A stretch of 64,000 nucleotides of DNA, taken from positions 33,429,183 to 33,493,182 of the forward strand of contig CM077116.1 in the NCBI GenBank assembly GCA_039619475.1. The letters are read 5' to 3'. This document shows, piece after piece, positions 12,649 to 25,499 of this stretch (position 1 is its first letter; each line of letters opens with the position of its first letter). The position numbers were made by a program, and so were the translations under genes. The notes under the pieces are model-generated. The model saw nothing but the letters and a program-made list of their open reading frames with translations, had not been told where the DNA came from and did no database searches. Source of the DNA: Icerya purchasi. Lineage: Eukaryota; Arthropoda; Insecta; Hemiptera; Monophlebidae.

Positions 12649-13235
12649 ATTTTTTTTTTCTTTTGTGGGCGCGCCAGCGGCATTGACCCAACAACAAGAA
12701 AACTAAACTAAGAAATTAAATAACTAAGCGGTCCGAAATTGACGCAACAAAGGACAGCAGTGTGGACACCACAGAAGATGAAGGAAAGGAGAGGATAAAG
12801 GAGAAGAGTTATAGGGAGTAGGGAGACCTAATGACAGGAGCTGACTGTATAAAAGCGAGCGTTCGTTACGAAGAGCAGGACACTCGAAGAAAATGTGATC
12901 AGCATCGCATATACGAGGAGGGTCACAATCGTGAAGAGAACAATAATGAGAAGGCGATAAAGCAAATCGAAAGCGAGATGAGGGGAGGAGAGAATGATAG
13001 ACGAATTAGGGAGACAATAGAAGAGCGAAGACTGAAATGATAATGGAATGGAACCAAGACAGGGAACGAGGAATTGGCTGAATGAAACGGTAATGAGAAT
13101 GACGATTAGAAAATAGGGAGAGATAAATATCCCGCCAAAGTCTGGCGTGATTGGAGGTGGATAAGGAAAGGATATCTGAAGAAGGGAAATGGTTGAGGAC
13201 TGAATCAAGGCGACCAGCAGAACGAGCCGATGTAT
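12649..13235 (-). pseudogene. LINE family A, copy 1 (3' end)
   Basis: On the minus strand this is a close relative of 34214-34798 over its whole length. The coding signal is the C-terminal part of a non-LTR polyprotein: a Cys/His block readable as CDADHIFFECPALRNERS, the 'DHilfeCP' knuckle seen after RNase H in several LINE clades. Reading needs frame changes, so it is dead. After the coding end comes a short 3' region holding a 25-base stem-loop (12666-12690) and then an A-rich tail (T's on plus, about 12650-12664). No RT core is present in this copy. Confidence 0.75.
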
Positions 13236-13239
13236 ACTG

Positions 13240-14370
13240 AAAAAAAGATATTCACGCAGTTTACTAAGAAAAAGCCCGATATACATGTACATTATATCAG
13301 CGGGAATAGATTAAAAACGCGCAAACATTATCACCGAAAATATCGAATCGTTTCTGAATCATTTCCACATAGTAGTGTATTCGTTATTATGAAAAATGAC
13401 CGGTATAGTCAGTGTTGGAGAACAATGAAGGAGAGCCTTGATATATCGCAGTTAATGTCGTAAGGGGTCCAGCACTAAGTCAAAATTTGCGTGATTGCCG
13501 TCATCTATGCTGGTACGTGCACTCATTTTTCCCTCTTAAAGGTAAATCTTATACGTAAGAAAAGTAAAAGGAGTGCGTAGAAAAATAAAATGATAGCGAT
13601 CCAAATTGTTATTAAAAAGTCTTTCGCAGGAATGAAACTCGCGTAATTAAAATTAATAAGAGTATAAACGGTTTTCAAGGTAAAATGTAGTTTTCAAGTA
13701 TGACGGAACAAGTTTCTTCTTAAATATTTCCACCTTCTTTATTAAGAAAGAAGAAGAAACAGAGAGTAAAAGCAGAAAGAAAATCGATAAAAATAATTAA
13801 AATAATACAACTTCAGTTACGATTTTGTTCATTTATGTGAAAACCATTGTGATTGGAACTCGATTGATTATAGTATAAAATCGACACAAGTTCACTTCTA
13901 ATTAATGTACATGGTTAAAATTCTTCGAACCCTCAGAGACGCTGGTCTTCGCAGAAAAATCAGATTCAATTGATTACACCATATTGCGCGGAATGTAATA
14001 AACGTCTATAAGCGTGACATAAAAAACCCAAAGGTGTTGCAAATTTCGTCACCGGAATTTTTTCACTTTCCCAGGCTTATTCGAATGACACAGGCAATGA
14101 CTATGCGTCATTTTTACGCCAAAGGCAGTATGAAAATCGTGCTACGGTTTTTGAATTATTCAAAAAATTTACGATACCTGTTTGCGTTACGGAAGTTTTA
14201 TTACGGTTTTTCGTTACGCGGGTTGTGTTATTTTTTCGAGTTGCGGAAAAATGTTAAAGAGATTAAACATTGCTTTGTAGTAAATTGATTTTTTTTTTTT
14301 CAAGAATGACAAATTCAGTTGAAGTTTTACGCTTCTGTAAGTACTACAGAAGAACTATCATTTCATACAT
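13240..14370. other. Interval without recognised genes
   Basis: AT-rich. Short frames up to 84 codons show no family resemblance. A degenerate repetition of 'TTACGG'-type words occurs at about 14150-14235. Confidence 0.55.
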
Positions 14371-14375
14371 GCATC

Positions 14376-14654
14376 TATACATATATATATATATATATAT
14401 TAATTACAACGTAATTCTTAGGCTACCCCCCATTCAAAAAAATGTCCCAATTTTATGTAACGTTTGTTATATTTCATAGGATTTCTGTGATTATGTTATT
14501 ATATTCATATGGACCGATTTAAAAATACGTTGTAAATTTTGATCATTTTGTACAAAGTATGGAAGAGAAAGAGATAGAAATGTAAGCAAAAGGGGTCAAC
14601 GGGCCCAGCCCCTTGCGAGGCCAATATGGCCGAGTTTATATATATATATATATG
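14376..14654 (+). mobile_element. Helentron-like non-autonomous element, copy 1
   Basis: The element shares its body with 37273-37660: ATTAATTACAACGTAATTCT next to the left (TA)n tract, AATTTTGATCATTTTGTACA in the middle, and a right end CAGCCCCTTGCGAGGCC followed by GGCCGAGTTTATATATA. The right end can fold as a small GC-rich hairpin. Both copies are bounded by (TA)n on each side. The GC-rich 'CAGCCCCTTGC' hairpin near one end plus AT microsatellite flanks are, from memory, features of Helentron/Helitron2-type elements. No Rep/helicase coding is present, so it would be non-autonomous. Confidence 0.5.
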
Positions 14655-14929
14655 TACATTTTCACATTTTAATAGAAATGATTTTGTAATGGCTACTGGA
14701 ATGTGTGCATTTTGAATTATTTGCCGCCGCATTGTTCAAATTTGAATAAAACAAATCATCACTGAAACTGCTACATGCAAATATTTTAAGGCACTATTTA
14801 GCCTTTAAGCGACTTATGGTTGAATACTTAGTTTTGAAAAATAAGAAAGGAGTTCTTCGTTGAACCATTAACTGTATGAAAGAAACAACTGTTCACTTTA
14901 CATAATCTCAGAATGTATACTATTTAGTT

Positions 14930-15290
14930 GTTTTTTTTTGTTTTTTTAAAACTTTAATAGGTTTGTCAACGAGGACATTAGCCAAAGAAACGGGAAGGAG
15001 GAAAAAATAAAGTTTTTTAAACATTTAAAGGTACAGGAAATAAAAATAATTCAAGAGCAGGAATAACAGAAGCAGAAGAAAAGAAGAGAATGTAAGAAGC
15101 ACCGATAAGAAGAGCAGAAATACCGAATTTTAATAGAAAAGAGTAGAAGGACGATTGTCCATTAGGAAAGGCCGGACATTGAAGTAAAACATGTTATCAG
15201 GATCACAAAAAAAGTAATTAAAAGGGTGGAGAAAAATTAGCCAACCGAGAGAAAACTGGAACCGAAAAAAAAAAATAAGAAAGAAGTCTT
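14930..15290 (-). pseudogene. LINE family A, copy 2 (3' end)
   Basis: On the minus strand a decayed version of the same C-terminal block is readable across a frame change: CDPDN, then CPAFPNGQSSFYSFLLKFGI, comparable with LLYCHLLKLGLLAPFNASYI in the 63.7-kb copy. The 3' stem-loop region recognised in the other copies is present but eroded at 14958-14985, followed by T's on plus (about 14931-14947). It is more diverged than copies 1 and 4. Confidence 0.55.
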
Positions 15291-15426
15291 ATAAGAAGTT
15301 AACAGTTTAATGAATTTTCAGTCGAGCTCTTACAGAGCGCTTGAAGTAATTAAGTGGTCTTCATTTTATTAGACGTTAGTAAACGAAACCAAACGAGCCG
15401 GTACGGAAATAATTATTACAGTAGAA

Positions 15427-16620
15427 GTGGGAATAATATTATGGCGTTTCGCATCTGGCAAAACCCCTTTTTTATCCCTCATCACTCTTCGGCTCAGTTC
15501 ATTTTGTCCTTACATAATATTCTTTGTTAATCTCCCTTATTTCTCTCCTAATTTCGCCGATCTCTGTCATCCTCCAAATATATGTTTACTATACCTACGC
15601 TATCTAAATTTCTTCTATACGCCCTAATTAGACAGGAATTCCGCAGTACTAGCAATTCTCAATTTCCATCGTATGTAATCGTGTATACAGATGGTTTCGG
15701 AGATGGCGTCGGTGTCTCTTATATCCTCCCAGATTTTGACTTTTCAGAATATTTTCGTCTGCCTCCTTTCTGTTTCGCATTCATAAACGTATTAATGACT
15801 ATCCTACGTTCCATTATTTTTATTTCCTCCAATCACCTTTCCTCTAAATTCTTGATTATATCTGACTCTACGACAGCCCTTGAATTTATTCTCCCCTACC
15901 TGATCATTCCTGTGATTTTATTATGCTCCGTTTACGTTCACTTATCCATACTCTTTCTTCTCTACATTCCATTTATATTGATATTTATTGTGGGTTCCTA
16001 GTCATTCGAACATCTTCTGTAATGAAGCGGCGGACTTTTTGGCACTCAGTTTATGCTTATTTCTGCCTCTTTTCTTAAGAAAAATCCCATTCTCTAATCT
16101 TCTTGTGTTGTGTAAAAATTTTCATCTTAGATTATGGTACCGGATATAAATACGCTTCATCGTTTTTCTAACAATTGTTTATTTTATCTGTCGGTTCAAC
16201 TTGGTCTTTCTGACAATCCGTCGTTCTCTTTGTTTGTTTTACTTCGTCGCTCTGTTGTTTTCTCCATTATTCGTCTACATTCTTAAAAGCCATATTATCT
16301 TCTTCTCGTTTTCGTTTTTCGTTGGTTTCTTTTCAATATTGTCCTCTCTGACGAGGAGCGTGTTTGCGATGCTGATCATGTGTTTATCAAGTGTTCATCT
16401 CTTTCTGTCGAGTGTTCTGCTTTCTATTCCATATTACTGCGCCCCTTATATCCTATCATTTCCTACTCCACATATTGTTCCTATCATTTGTTCCTTCCTC
16501 TTAATAATATCTAAGACCGTATCAAGATATAATTGACTCTTACCGTTTCTAATTGTTTCTGGGTAGAGGTCCCCGGTTGACGAGCCCAAAACAAAACAAA
16601 AAAAAAAAAAACAAAAAACA
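15427..16620 (+). pseudogene. LINE family A, copy 3 (RNase H and C-terminus)
   Basis: The longest copy. The frame at 15582-16001 contains a recognisable RNase H domain: VIVYTDGFGDGVGVSYILPD (first catalytic Asp in YTDG) and FLIISDSTTALEFI (ISDS Asp). The Glu usually found between them is not visible (RLPPFCFAFINVLM). A later phase gives the knuckle block VCDADHVFIKCSSLSVECSA, and the end reads DRIKI before TGA, as in the 63.7-kb copy. The 3' region has the 29-base stem-loop (16560-16588) and an A-rich tail to about 16620. Several frameshifts make it non-functional. The upstream part (15427-15580) is too decayed to assign. Confidence 0.75.
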
Positions 16621-16624
16621 TTTT

Positions 16625-19585
16625 TAATAATTTAAGGAAAAAAAAATGGTTGTTTTCGATATAGCTGGAAACAGAAAAAAATTGAAACAGAACTAGTAAA
16701 TTCGACCAGAGCTTATTTTATTTCGACGGGGTAATTTGGCAATTCCGTCAGAAGTCGGTGAACAATATAATTCGACGCTGTGAGAATTATTGCAATTACA
16801 TTTGCAGCGGAGTCCGTTAACATTATCATTTTGCTGCTGAGGTCATTAATTGAATTCGAGACATTCCGATCGGGAAGTTATTTCGAATATTAATTTACTA
16901 ATCTCCTACATGAAGCTTAATGGGAACTTTATAACGAATAATTTACGTTCAAGAAGTTGTTTTTCGGTTCCGTTAATTAATTAGCTGCTTTTTTTTGTTT
17001 CTTCGTTATTTTTTAGAATGAATAACATCAATTCAAAGAATACGGCAGTAAAGTTCGCAGTTGTTGAAGCGGTTTAGAGGAAAAAGTAAAACGAAATAAT
17101 GAAAGTTTGAAAAAAAAATTCTAATTAATGAGTCAACTTGGCGGCAAAGAAACTTTCTTTAGTGTAAAATTGAAAGGAAGAATAACGAAATATTAGTTAA
17201 TTTAAAGATCGAAAAGGACCTATTTTAAAATTACCACATAGACGTTTTATTGACATTTCGGTCGCCCCGCCTAAGTTTATTGTAATTCGGTACTTTGTCT
17301 TTGTTGCCACTTCGTTTATCCAATTATGAAATTTTAACACGTGTACCCGATGGGTGATCCATGGTGAGAGGATATCGGTGACAGATCCCCCTCGATATTT
17401 TGTAAACTTTTTTTCACGTGAAATTATCGATTATTAATTTTTTAAAACATTAAAAAGGGAAAAAAAATCAAAGACAAAATTGTTAATTACCTCGCGATGA
17501 ACAAAAGAAATTTCAAAGCCGAAATCTCCTCCAATCACCGAGTGAAAAAATTTAATTTTTGCCACCGCGCTGGCGCATGCGATATTTTATACTTTTTTTT
17601 TTTTTTTTTTTTGTAAATTTTAAATATTTTCCTAAAATATTAAATTCTATTTGTACCTAAACGTAGCGGACGTCCCCTTAATATTATTACCAGCACGAAA
17701 AATTGTAATACAGAAAAAAAAAAAAAATATATACATATATATATATATATACGAAAAACATGAACTAACAGATAGGTTTTATACATGTACATGCAAATCG
17801 AAGAGAATAAAAATTCATCCGGTGTAAAGTAGATTTAAGGATAAGAAATATCCGTTATCTTAAAAATGTGCTTACGGGGCTGCCTTGAAATGTGTGTTGC
17901 TAACTGTTAGGGTGTGCGAGTAAACGTTCAACGAACTCATGTTGTTGAACATAACCCTTCCACTGTTTTCTAATATGTCCTAGTAACTCTTATTATCTCC
18001 AGTACCTGGGCGACCGTGCTTCGATCGCCTTTTTTTTACGAATCACATACTGATTAAATATGAATATTTTTCGATCTTACCTATATGTGAACTGGTTGTT
18101 TAAATTAAACGAATCATTTTTAATAGAAATAATTTGCTATATTATAGTACTTTTTTACAGTTTATCTATCATCATCCAAATCGAATTCGCGATACATAAA
18201 ATATTTGAAACTAATTTATGAGTTCACATTTATGAATTTAAAGCTTCTTTCCATACACTTGGCTTTTCAATACTGAACGCAACGAAAATGTGTAGAGGTC
18301 CTTCGAATTCGCTTTCCGGATGGTTAGAAAATGTTTTCAACGACTGTACACGTTGATTTCTATGAACATACCTCTATACGCTTTTTTATTAGAAAAAGTT
18401 AAATATTAGGTATATAGGGTCGTTAGCTTTATCTATCCGTTTGTTCGTTAAAAAAACAAATAAAAAGCGTCTTGTAATTTTCAGCTGTCTTCCAAATAAT
18501 TGGAAAAAATTTCTGACTAAATCACTGCACATAAGGGGTTTTTTAAAATATGCACGACACATTCTCAGTAATTCACTTTCGCAAACAAATATATAAATAC
18601 GCAAATCATTTCATATTTGTATGTAAATAGGCAAAGACAAAACAGTTCATTACTTCTTTCTCCTTTGTTTATTAACCGATTTTTTTTGTTTAGTAGCTAT
18701 TGAAAAATAGTTGTTTTTTTTTTTTTTTTTGTTATTTAAATATAAAATTAATACAAAAATAAAAAATGAACTGTTCTTATCAATAAATTATTGTTTTTAA
18801 AAATGAAAAATGAAATCGCTATAGCCAGCAAATCTCCGTAAATGATTGTTTATGCGATTTACTGCTGAAAACGTTAAAACCCATTTAAAGCTCGCAAAAC
18901 CGAATTTTGCCATGGATTAGACCTTGGCAGATCGATTTATTAGCTCAAAATACCTCTAATGTGCAAACTTCATCTAAATCGTTAGAGCTGTTTCCGAGAT
19001 ATACGGGAAATTTATATACAAGAATTACTTGTTTAAAGATATTAGATATAATTCTACAGCGGTTAACTACTACTTCATAATAATTGAAATTAAGAGCTCG
19101 AGTTCATAGATTTCTTTCAAAATTTTTTAAGACTTGTTCCAGAATTTCTTAAATTCCTGTGGAATTCCTGGAATTTCTGAAATTCCAACATGTTATACAT
19201 CAAACTTACTACTAGGGAAAAACATGTTTAGTACGAAAATTTAATGTCCCTGCGAGAAAAAAAGGTTTCGAGTTGTTTTTTTGTTTTCTTTTTTTTTTAT
19301 GAAACCCGACTGACGATATGGCGGTAACGAACGAAGCGGAAAGAACATGCGTTGTTTTCGGTTTTTCGTTAATCGTGAAAAAGCGGAAATATTAAGGTAA
19401 TAGATGGTAATATCGGATGTGGTAAATAAGACTATTCGTCGACAAGCGTGTAGAGAGAGGTTACATAACTTGCATAAGTAGATTAAAGGATTCCGGACAA
19501 ATTATTTCAATTATGTTTATATTAAATGACGAGGTTTGCAATAATTGCGGGGAAATTGCGAGTCTGGAGCATTCGGCAATGTATG
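16625..19585. other. Interval without recognised genes
   Basis: AT-rich, with T runs at about 17588-17611 and 18715-18731, and (TA)n at about 17727-17751. No coding or repeat relationships were recognised. Confidence 0.6.
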
Positions 19586-19589
19586 GAAC

Positions 19590-19825
19590 ATGAGTAAAGT
19601 AAAGTAAAAGTAGCATACCCTTGATAAGGTATCATGGATTGTGAAGTTAAGCTTTCCATAATGGAACTAAACCTAACGGATCTAAAGAGAATATTGGGGC
19701 CAGTTCCTTTCTCTCGGCCGCCTTTACTTTCCCAGATTTCTCTGGTACCCAATTCAATTTCAGATTAGGTATAAACCCGGGACCGATTCGGATCTGGAAC
19801 GAGACAAGTCTCGAACCCGTTTATC
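19590..19825 (-). repeat. SINE-like dispersed repeat, copy 3
   Basis: Closely similar to 60-300 in the same orientation, including CATACCCTTGATAAGGTATC, the 'TTTCCCAGATTTCTCTGG' block and the box B-like motif (GGGTTCGAGACT on minus, about 19808-19819). The shared 5' and 3' limits suggest both are insertions of one element family. Confidence 0.65.
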
Positions 19826-19829
19826 AAGC

Positions 19830-22690
19830 TCATATTACTGAAGCGAAGAAATTTTCCTTACCCCTGACAATGAATTGTCGACGACTGGCCGACTTCATTT
19901 GATTGTAAATGTTTATATAAATTCATTAGGGCCGCACAGAAATAGCAATTGAAGGGAAAGTGGCCAAACGGCGTGAGCTGGGCCAAAAAAAAAACAAAAA
20001 ACTAACGATCATTGTACCGCGGCAGCTGTAAATTAACATTAACTTGCTTGGTTGGCTAATGATTAAGTGATCGTTATAGAAAGAACGGTAAATATAAACT
20101 TGTTTTCTTTACAAAAGGCTATTATTACATTCATCTGTAAAAACTTTCGAAGATTTACGTAAATTCATAACCGAGACAGGGATATGATATTATTCGCCTG
20201 CATATCGATTTTCACTGCATGTATTTAAAAACCCTTGAAAACAATTAAAAACGTTAATATGACGCTAGAAAAGCGTTTCAAAATTAATTTGGCCAGACGG
20301 AAAAGGTGAAACCCGCGATTCACGGAAGAAATTCAGTAGAGAAACAGAATAAACAGGAAGAAAAAGGCGCAGCACTCTGAAAGAGCCGAATTGAATGTAG
20401 GAACTTTATACACTTGGTTGCCGGATTGCGGCGAGCAGCCGGTGAAGTCCGTTAAAGAAAATTTGAACGGTGAAATTTGAGTTTGATCGAGCGTACACGT
20501 AGTTGTTCGTACACCGTGTAAAGCGGCTCTTTAGTTGCCTTTTTTCTATAAAGCATCTACTATATCGTTCATCCGTTTCGCCATGCAGCAGAACCGGCTG
20601 ATGATATCTGTACGGCACACACCCATATAGAGCTCTCTGTGCGTCTACTGTTCCGGATGTGAGCGGACACTTTAAAAGCCTCGACCGCGTCCGCCTTTCA
20701 ATTGCTCTTTTCTCAGTCACTGCGTAAGGCGATGGTCGTTCTCCGTTGGACCTTTTTACTTTGTAAAGGTTGCGCGCCGAGCCGATAAATCTCGGAGGAT
20801 TTTATTTTCAATTTTATGGATTAATTGTTGGCAATAGTTTGCGTTCGGTGTAGTAGTTCGTCCTAGCTGTGTCCCCCTTTCCTAGCAAATCCGGGTCGCG
20901 ACAAATTGTTTATAGGAATCCGACAATATGAAAGTGCGATTAGCAGCGGCTTTTCGAAAATTAGTCCTGCTCGTGGATCAAAGCGAAAAATCGTTATCCG
21001 GCTCGCGAGTTATCTCAGTTGCGATCCGTTCGGAATGGTCCTTATTTAGATCCGATAATGCGCGCTGATTGTACTTTTCAAAAAATTCTATACACGCTTC
21101 AAGCTTTTCTGTTTTTCTTTACAATTTCAGATTGTAAAAATTAAATTCTTCACAGTTCATTATTTACTTCCGAGTCTGTTTCTATAATAGCGTGCATGCG
21201 CGTCGCAACTAAACTAAATCCTAATATAAAGGAGAGGCAAAATACAGATAGTGTGAGTGAAAGGGAAGGAGTGAAAGAATGAAATAAAAACCCATCGACG
21301 AAGAGCTTAACTCTTAATTTTTTTTTCCATTTTCTTTTTGAATTCCATACGAAAACACGCTAAAAAGGAACAAATAGTTTTGAATTTCAGCGAAATTTTA
21401 AATGCTTACGAAATGAAATGCGTTTAACATATCATTTTATGAGTCATGATTAAAAATATGTGTCGAATATTTTGCTAAGAAGTTAAAGGATCAACATTTT
21501 TATTTATTACGATTATAGAATGATTAGAAAAATAAATGGTAACCATGTAAAATAGATTATTGCGGTCCCCGAGAGTGATTTTTAAGTTATCAGATCTTAA
21601 ACCAGTGTGCATTCCTTATAAATTAAAATATGAAACGCACTGTGTCCGAGAGAGTAGGCTGCCGAAACCTGAATTTAAAGGAAATAATTTAGGACTCTAA
21701 AGAAGAATATGTTCATTAGATTAGGGCGTACTGCTCGGCAGGTAGAAACATATTTTATAAAAAAATAACTTTTCAATTCTATTTAGTTAATAAAAAATCA
21801 TGAAAGTTACAAACATAACATCAAACAATAAAATAACAAAATTATACGCACATTGCCACTTGTGTTCATAAGTCTACTATTTTTCATACATCATTTATCA
21901 ACAGCAAGTCCTCTTATATTGTCGCATAATAACAAACTAATAAATTGAATAGAAAAAAAAACAAATGCTAAGAAAAGACAAATACATAAAGATAAGCTTT
22001 GCATATGATATGAAGGAAGTCTGAACCATTAGCCCCATGTTCACCCGGAAAAGACCAAACAAGTATTAGTATGATTAAAGGTGAAATATGCGATCTGTAT
22101 TGCGAAGAACACTCTGACACTTAAAAATAAAAACGCATTACAGTATTCATATATGTGCCTACATGTTTTGCTGTAGTTTTAACCGCTCCATTCGAAGTAT
22201 CGAAACGAAAATTTACTTCGTTACTTTCTTTATTCTGATTGGATTTACTTTAGCCCAATAGTTGTCTTGAAGGTAAATGTTGTTCCATAAAGAAATTTAT
22301 AATATACATGGCGATGAATTCCAAAACGTTTAATTATTATTTCTTTTTTTTAAGACACAATTGGTACCTTCGTAATACTGTTGTTGCCTTAGCGAATTAT
22401 TTAATTCAACTAATTGGATCCAATTAAAACACACACACACATACACTTGTACTACATGGACAACATTAATTCTCAACAAATTAACTCATATATACAAAAT
22501 TAATAATAATAATAATAATAATATCCCAAATAAGGCAGTACAGGTAGAAGGTTTAACACTTATTTGCTGTGTGGATCTCTCAGTTTCTTAGAATTGGTAA
22601 CAAGTAAACACTGGATGTTTGATTATTAATTCCCGAATATCCCAATCGACAGATAGATTACTGAGAATTATTTTGTCAACTGATTCGCAT
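19830..22690. other. Interval without recognised genes
   Basis: A GC-richer part at about 20380-21080 holds a minus-strand frame of 104 codons (20406-20720) that resembles nothing known to me. The rest is AT-rich. Simple repeats near the right side are listed separately. Confidence 0.5.
22430..22525. repeat. (CA)n and (AAT)n microsatellites
   Basis: An ACACACACACAC tract lies at about 22431-22446 and an (AAT/TAA) tract of about eight units at about 22500-22524. Confidence 0.85.
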
Positions 22691-22691
22691 C

Positions 22692-22745
22692 AATATATAT
22701 ATAAACTTGGCCGTTCGGGACTCGGAACGGGGCAATCCCCCTTCA
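22692..22745 (-). mobile_element. Helentron-like terminal fragment
   Basis: ATATATATAAACTTGGCC followed by a GC-rich inverted stretch matches, as reverse complement, the right end of the elements at 14.4 and 37.3 kb ('GGCCGAGTTTATATAT'). The GC-rich part differs (GGAACGGGGCAATCCCCC), so this may be a related subfamily or a solo end. Confidence 0.35.
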
Positions 22746-24017
22746 CCACCAGGTCATTTCTTCTGTAATTCTCATGGAAGAGTAAACTTTATCATTGTCT
22801 ACGCTGTTCAACAACATTTTTTCGTTACCTTTTTCCATTACATTTACGTTATATAAAATTGTGACATTCTTTTAGAACAAACTTCGCGACAGGGCACTAT
22901 TCCTGATGACCCCTTGCGTAAAAATCGACCGCGAACCAGCATCACCCCAGAAAACATTTGGCACGTCGAACAGATGATTTTGGGTGACTGTGCGGGATAT
23001 GTCGGAAGAAATAGGTATCAGTGTAGGTAACAGATAGATAGTCTCGACGCTCGTAATCGAACTAACGAAGGAAGAAACATTTTTTCTTTTTTTTTTTTAC
23101 TATTTTAAGAATAAGCTGTGGGTCTCAAAGGGCAAAAATGACCGTTGTGTGAGTGTCCAACACTCTTATCAACGTTTATTAAACAAATATACAAATTACA
23201 AAAATTACAACACTCTTTTAACTTATTCTATAAATAACAATACTAATAAACCTAACATTATATTTAATTAAGAGTATATATACATATTAAAATACATAAC
23301 ATGGCGCGTAATATGCATCTGTACACCGGTACGCGCAGACAGCTTATTGCTTCCAGATCGAAAAACATGATCCTCTGAGAGAAACTTAAAAACCAGAAAG
23401 GACACGATAAAGTCGAAACCAAAATCCAAAAATAAAGAAGCATTAAAGAGATAATAAAATCTTTGCATCATTCCTTCAGCCATTCTTGCACCTCCTTTTT
23501 CCACACATCAATTTTTTTCCCCTGTAGTATATCATTAAGGATTGTATCTCTATTTAAATTAATTAAAACTGAGTCAATCAATTGGTAGATTTACACCGCG
23601 GAGATAAATGTAATATGTATGTATTACTTCGGTTTCTTAATAACCGAATTTTTTCCCTGGATGGTAATTTTATATTTTTAACATTAAATTCTAGTAATCT
23701 ATAATAGAATATATCTTGGGGGACATTCACTATATTTTCCTTTCACACATAATTAACCTAAAGTCGATTTATTTCCAGTAGGGGAGTGTAAGTTTCAAAC
23801 ACCTGTTCTATATTTTACTTATTCTGTTTATTTCTGTTTTCTTAGCCTCACATAATATATTTCAATTCCATATAATATTCTAGGACTTTATTATTGAATT
23901 ATATTATATACGTAGTGTTCGATAATATACCTGCTTTATTTTATAAAAAGCTGGAATTGTCCGTCTTATTTTCGAGTTTAAACCTTGAATGTGTTTTTTC
24001 CAGTTCAAGGATTTATC

Positions 24018-24018
24018 A

Positions 24019-24066
<48 letters not shown>

Positions 24067-24067
24067 T
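24018..24067. repeat. (TA)n microsatellite inside LINE family B
   Basis: About 50 bp of TA repeats with one CATA interruption splits the LINE coding remnant. It expanded in, or was inserted into, the dead element. Confidence 0.85.
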
Positions 24068-24225
24068 TAATGTCATGCACGTTCTCTAACGATAGACAGA
24101 AACATGGATGGGTATTGCTATTTACATGAAGCTCATGAAGGCTATATTATGAAGGACAATTCGCAGGTCGCGTATCTTATGTTTAGAATTGTTCCGAATG
24201 TGTAATACTTTTGATTATTTATATT

Positions 24226-24309
24226 TATACATAATCTTCTATCATCTGCCCATTTATTCAAATTATCTATACATAATCTTCTATCATGTGCCCATTTATT
24301 CAAATTATC
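24226..24309. repeat. 42-bp tandem duplication in LINE RT region
   Basis: Units 24226-24267 and 24268-24309 differ at one base. On the minus strand each encodes NLNKWAHDRRLC or NLNKWADDRRLC. The length is a multiple of three, so the frame is kept across the duplication. Confidence 0.9.
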
Positions 24310-24429
24310 TACATCCTGTTGTAATAATTTTTCCGCGATCTCTAATTTTTTATGCTCCATTAATAAAGCAATATCATCAGCAAAGACGTGTAAACCTTTG
24401 CATTTTTAATATGCTTGTGTAACGTGTAT

Positions 24430-25200
24430 ATTCCGTTTTAAGTTGCTTGTTTTTTTAAGAAATAATGTTGTGTATTGGTAAGTAAAAATAAGCACATTAT
24501 ATTTTACAGCGTGAAAAATAATGCTAAATATATCTCGAATGACACAAAAAATCGGTTAATTCGAATTATTTGTACTTTTATAGAAAAAAAAAGTGAAGGG
24601 GGGATCAAACGGGAATGCACCTTTAATTAGAAAATCGCACTAGAAGAAAACCAGCTTTTTATGGTATGTGAAATGTTTGTTTTCCAATAACAAAAAAATA
24701 AAGTTCTTAAAACTTTCAATTATGTAAAAAATATTAATTTTTATTTGAACTGGAGCGAAGAACACAAATCATTGTTTTAAAAAAATAATAATCGTTTATC
24801 AAGCTGTTTTTATTTCTTTCTTTTCTTTGGCGATTCGCCGATAAGCAGCTGAGAATGCCCCTATTTACGAAAAACGAAAACTTCTGAACTAGAACGCTTG
24901 GCTGCTTTTCGATAAAGTTCAGCAAAGTTCATAACGCCGAATAAGCTTCATCAGGAGAAATCTTTCTCTCGCTTTCTTCTTAGTTATCTTGCAGTGTATG
25001 CACTTATCTGGAAACGAAACTGTTTTTCGTTATCGCTCCTTATTAACGAATTCGCGGACTTGTAAATACGACCGAACCAAAACTGCATACAAAAAATTGC
25101 TACACTCTAGACGCGCGTTTATCTTTGTTTGTGTTTTTTCTGTATTGAAAAACGATCAATGAAAAAAAGTGTGAAAACATAAGCGACATATGCGTATTCT
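24430..25200. other. Interval without recognised genes
   Basis: AT-rich; nothing supportable seen. Confidence 0.55.
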
Positions 25201-25205
25201 CGACT

Positions 25206-25433
25206 CTAAAATAACGCGAATCGCTTTTTTACACGTTTCGAGAAACTAATTTTAACGGAGACACCGGAATTTAGTCGTTTGAGAAATTCTAGTTGCAGGC
25301 AAGAATAAAAAAAAGTAATGGGAAATATTTTAACATCTTTCTCCGGAATGTAGGATGGATCCATATAATAATTTTCATCGGAAATATTATCGTTTTTGCC
25401 GCTGCGATAACGTCTCAAGAAAACACGTTTCAT
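25206..25433 (-). CDS. Small ORF downstream of candidate gene
   Basis: A 75-codon frame begins MKRVFLRRYRSGKNDNISDE and continues with YYMDPSYIPEKDVKIFP. The first 40 residues are of balanced composition, unlike the low-complexity frames elsewhere. It lies on the same strand, 66 bp past the stop of the 181-codon frame. It might be a second exon, a separate short gene or chance. No family recognised. Confidence 0.2.
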   Translation of the reverse strand: MKRVFLRRYRSGKNDNISDENYYMDPSYIPEKDVKIFPITFFYSCLQLEFLKRLNSGVSVKISFSKRVKKRFALF

Positions 25434-25499
25434 ATTTCGTTACGAGTTCCGGAAAAAAGAAAAATTTATAGACAAATTTTTGTTTAACTTTTCTCGCTA

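Larger units (their letters stand above)
23081..24420 (-). pseudogene. LINE family B, copy 2 (RT 3' half, dead)
   Basis: Minus strand. The RT catalytic box is readable as GLHVFADDIALLMEHKKLEI (FADD in place of YADD) at about 24335-24395, followed by LNKW blocks. After a (TA)n interruption come SLNWKKHIQGLNSKIRRTIP and SRILYGIEI, matching MNWKKHIQNLSVKIRQTIPA and SRILYGIQIWGEA of the 43.5-kb copy. The protein ends KKIDVWKKEVQEWLKE at about 23458. A 3' UTR ends in GCTGTGGGTCTCAAAGGGCA on plus (about 23117-23136), shared with the other copy, then a T run (23081-23098) as poly(A) remnant. Stops and frameshifts are many. The clade resembles CR1/Jockey-type LINEs. Confidence 0.8.

Noticed and set aside
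20406..20720. 104-codon minus-strand frame in a GC-richer patch
   Set aside because: No recognisable motif and no supporting neighbour. It could be real, but nothing supports a call.
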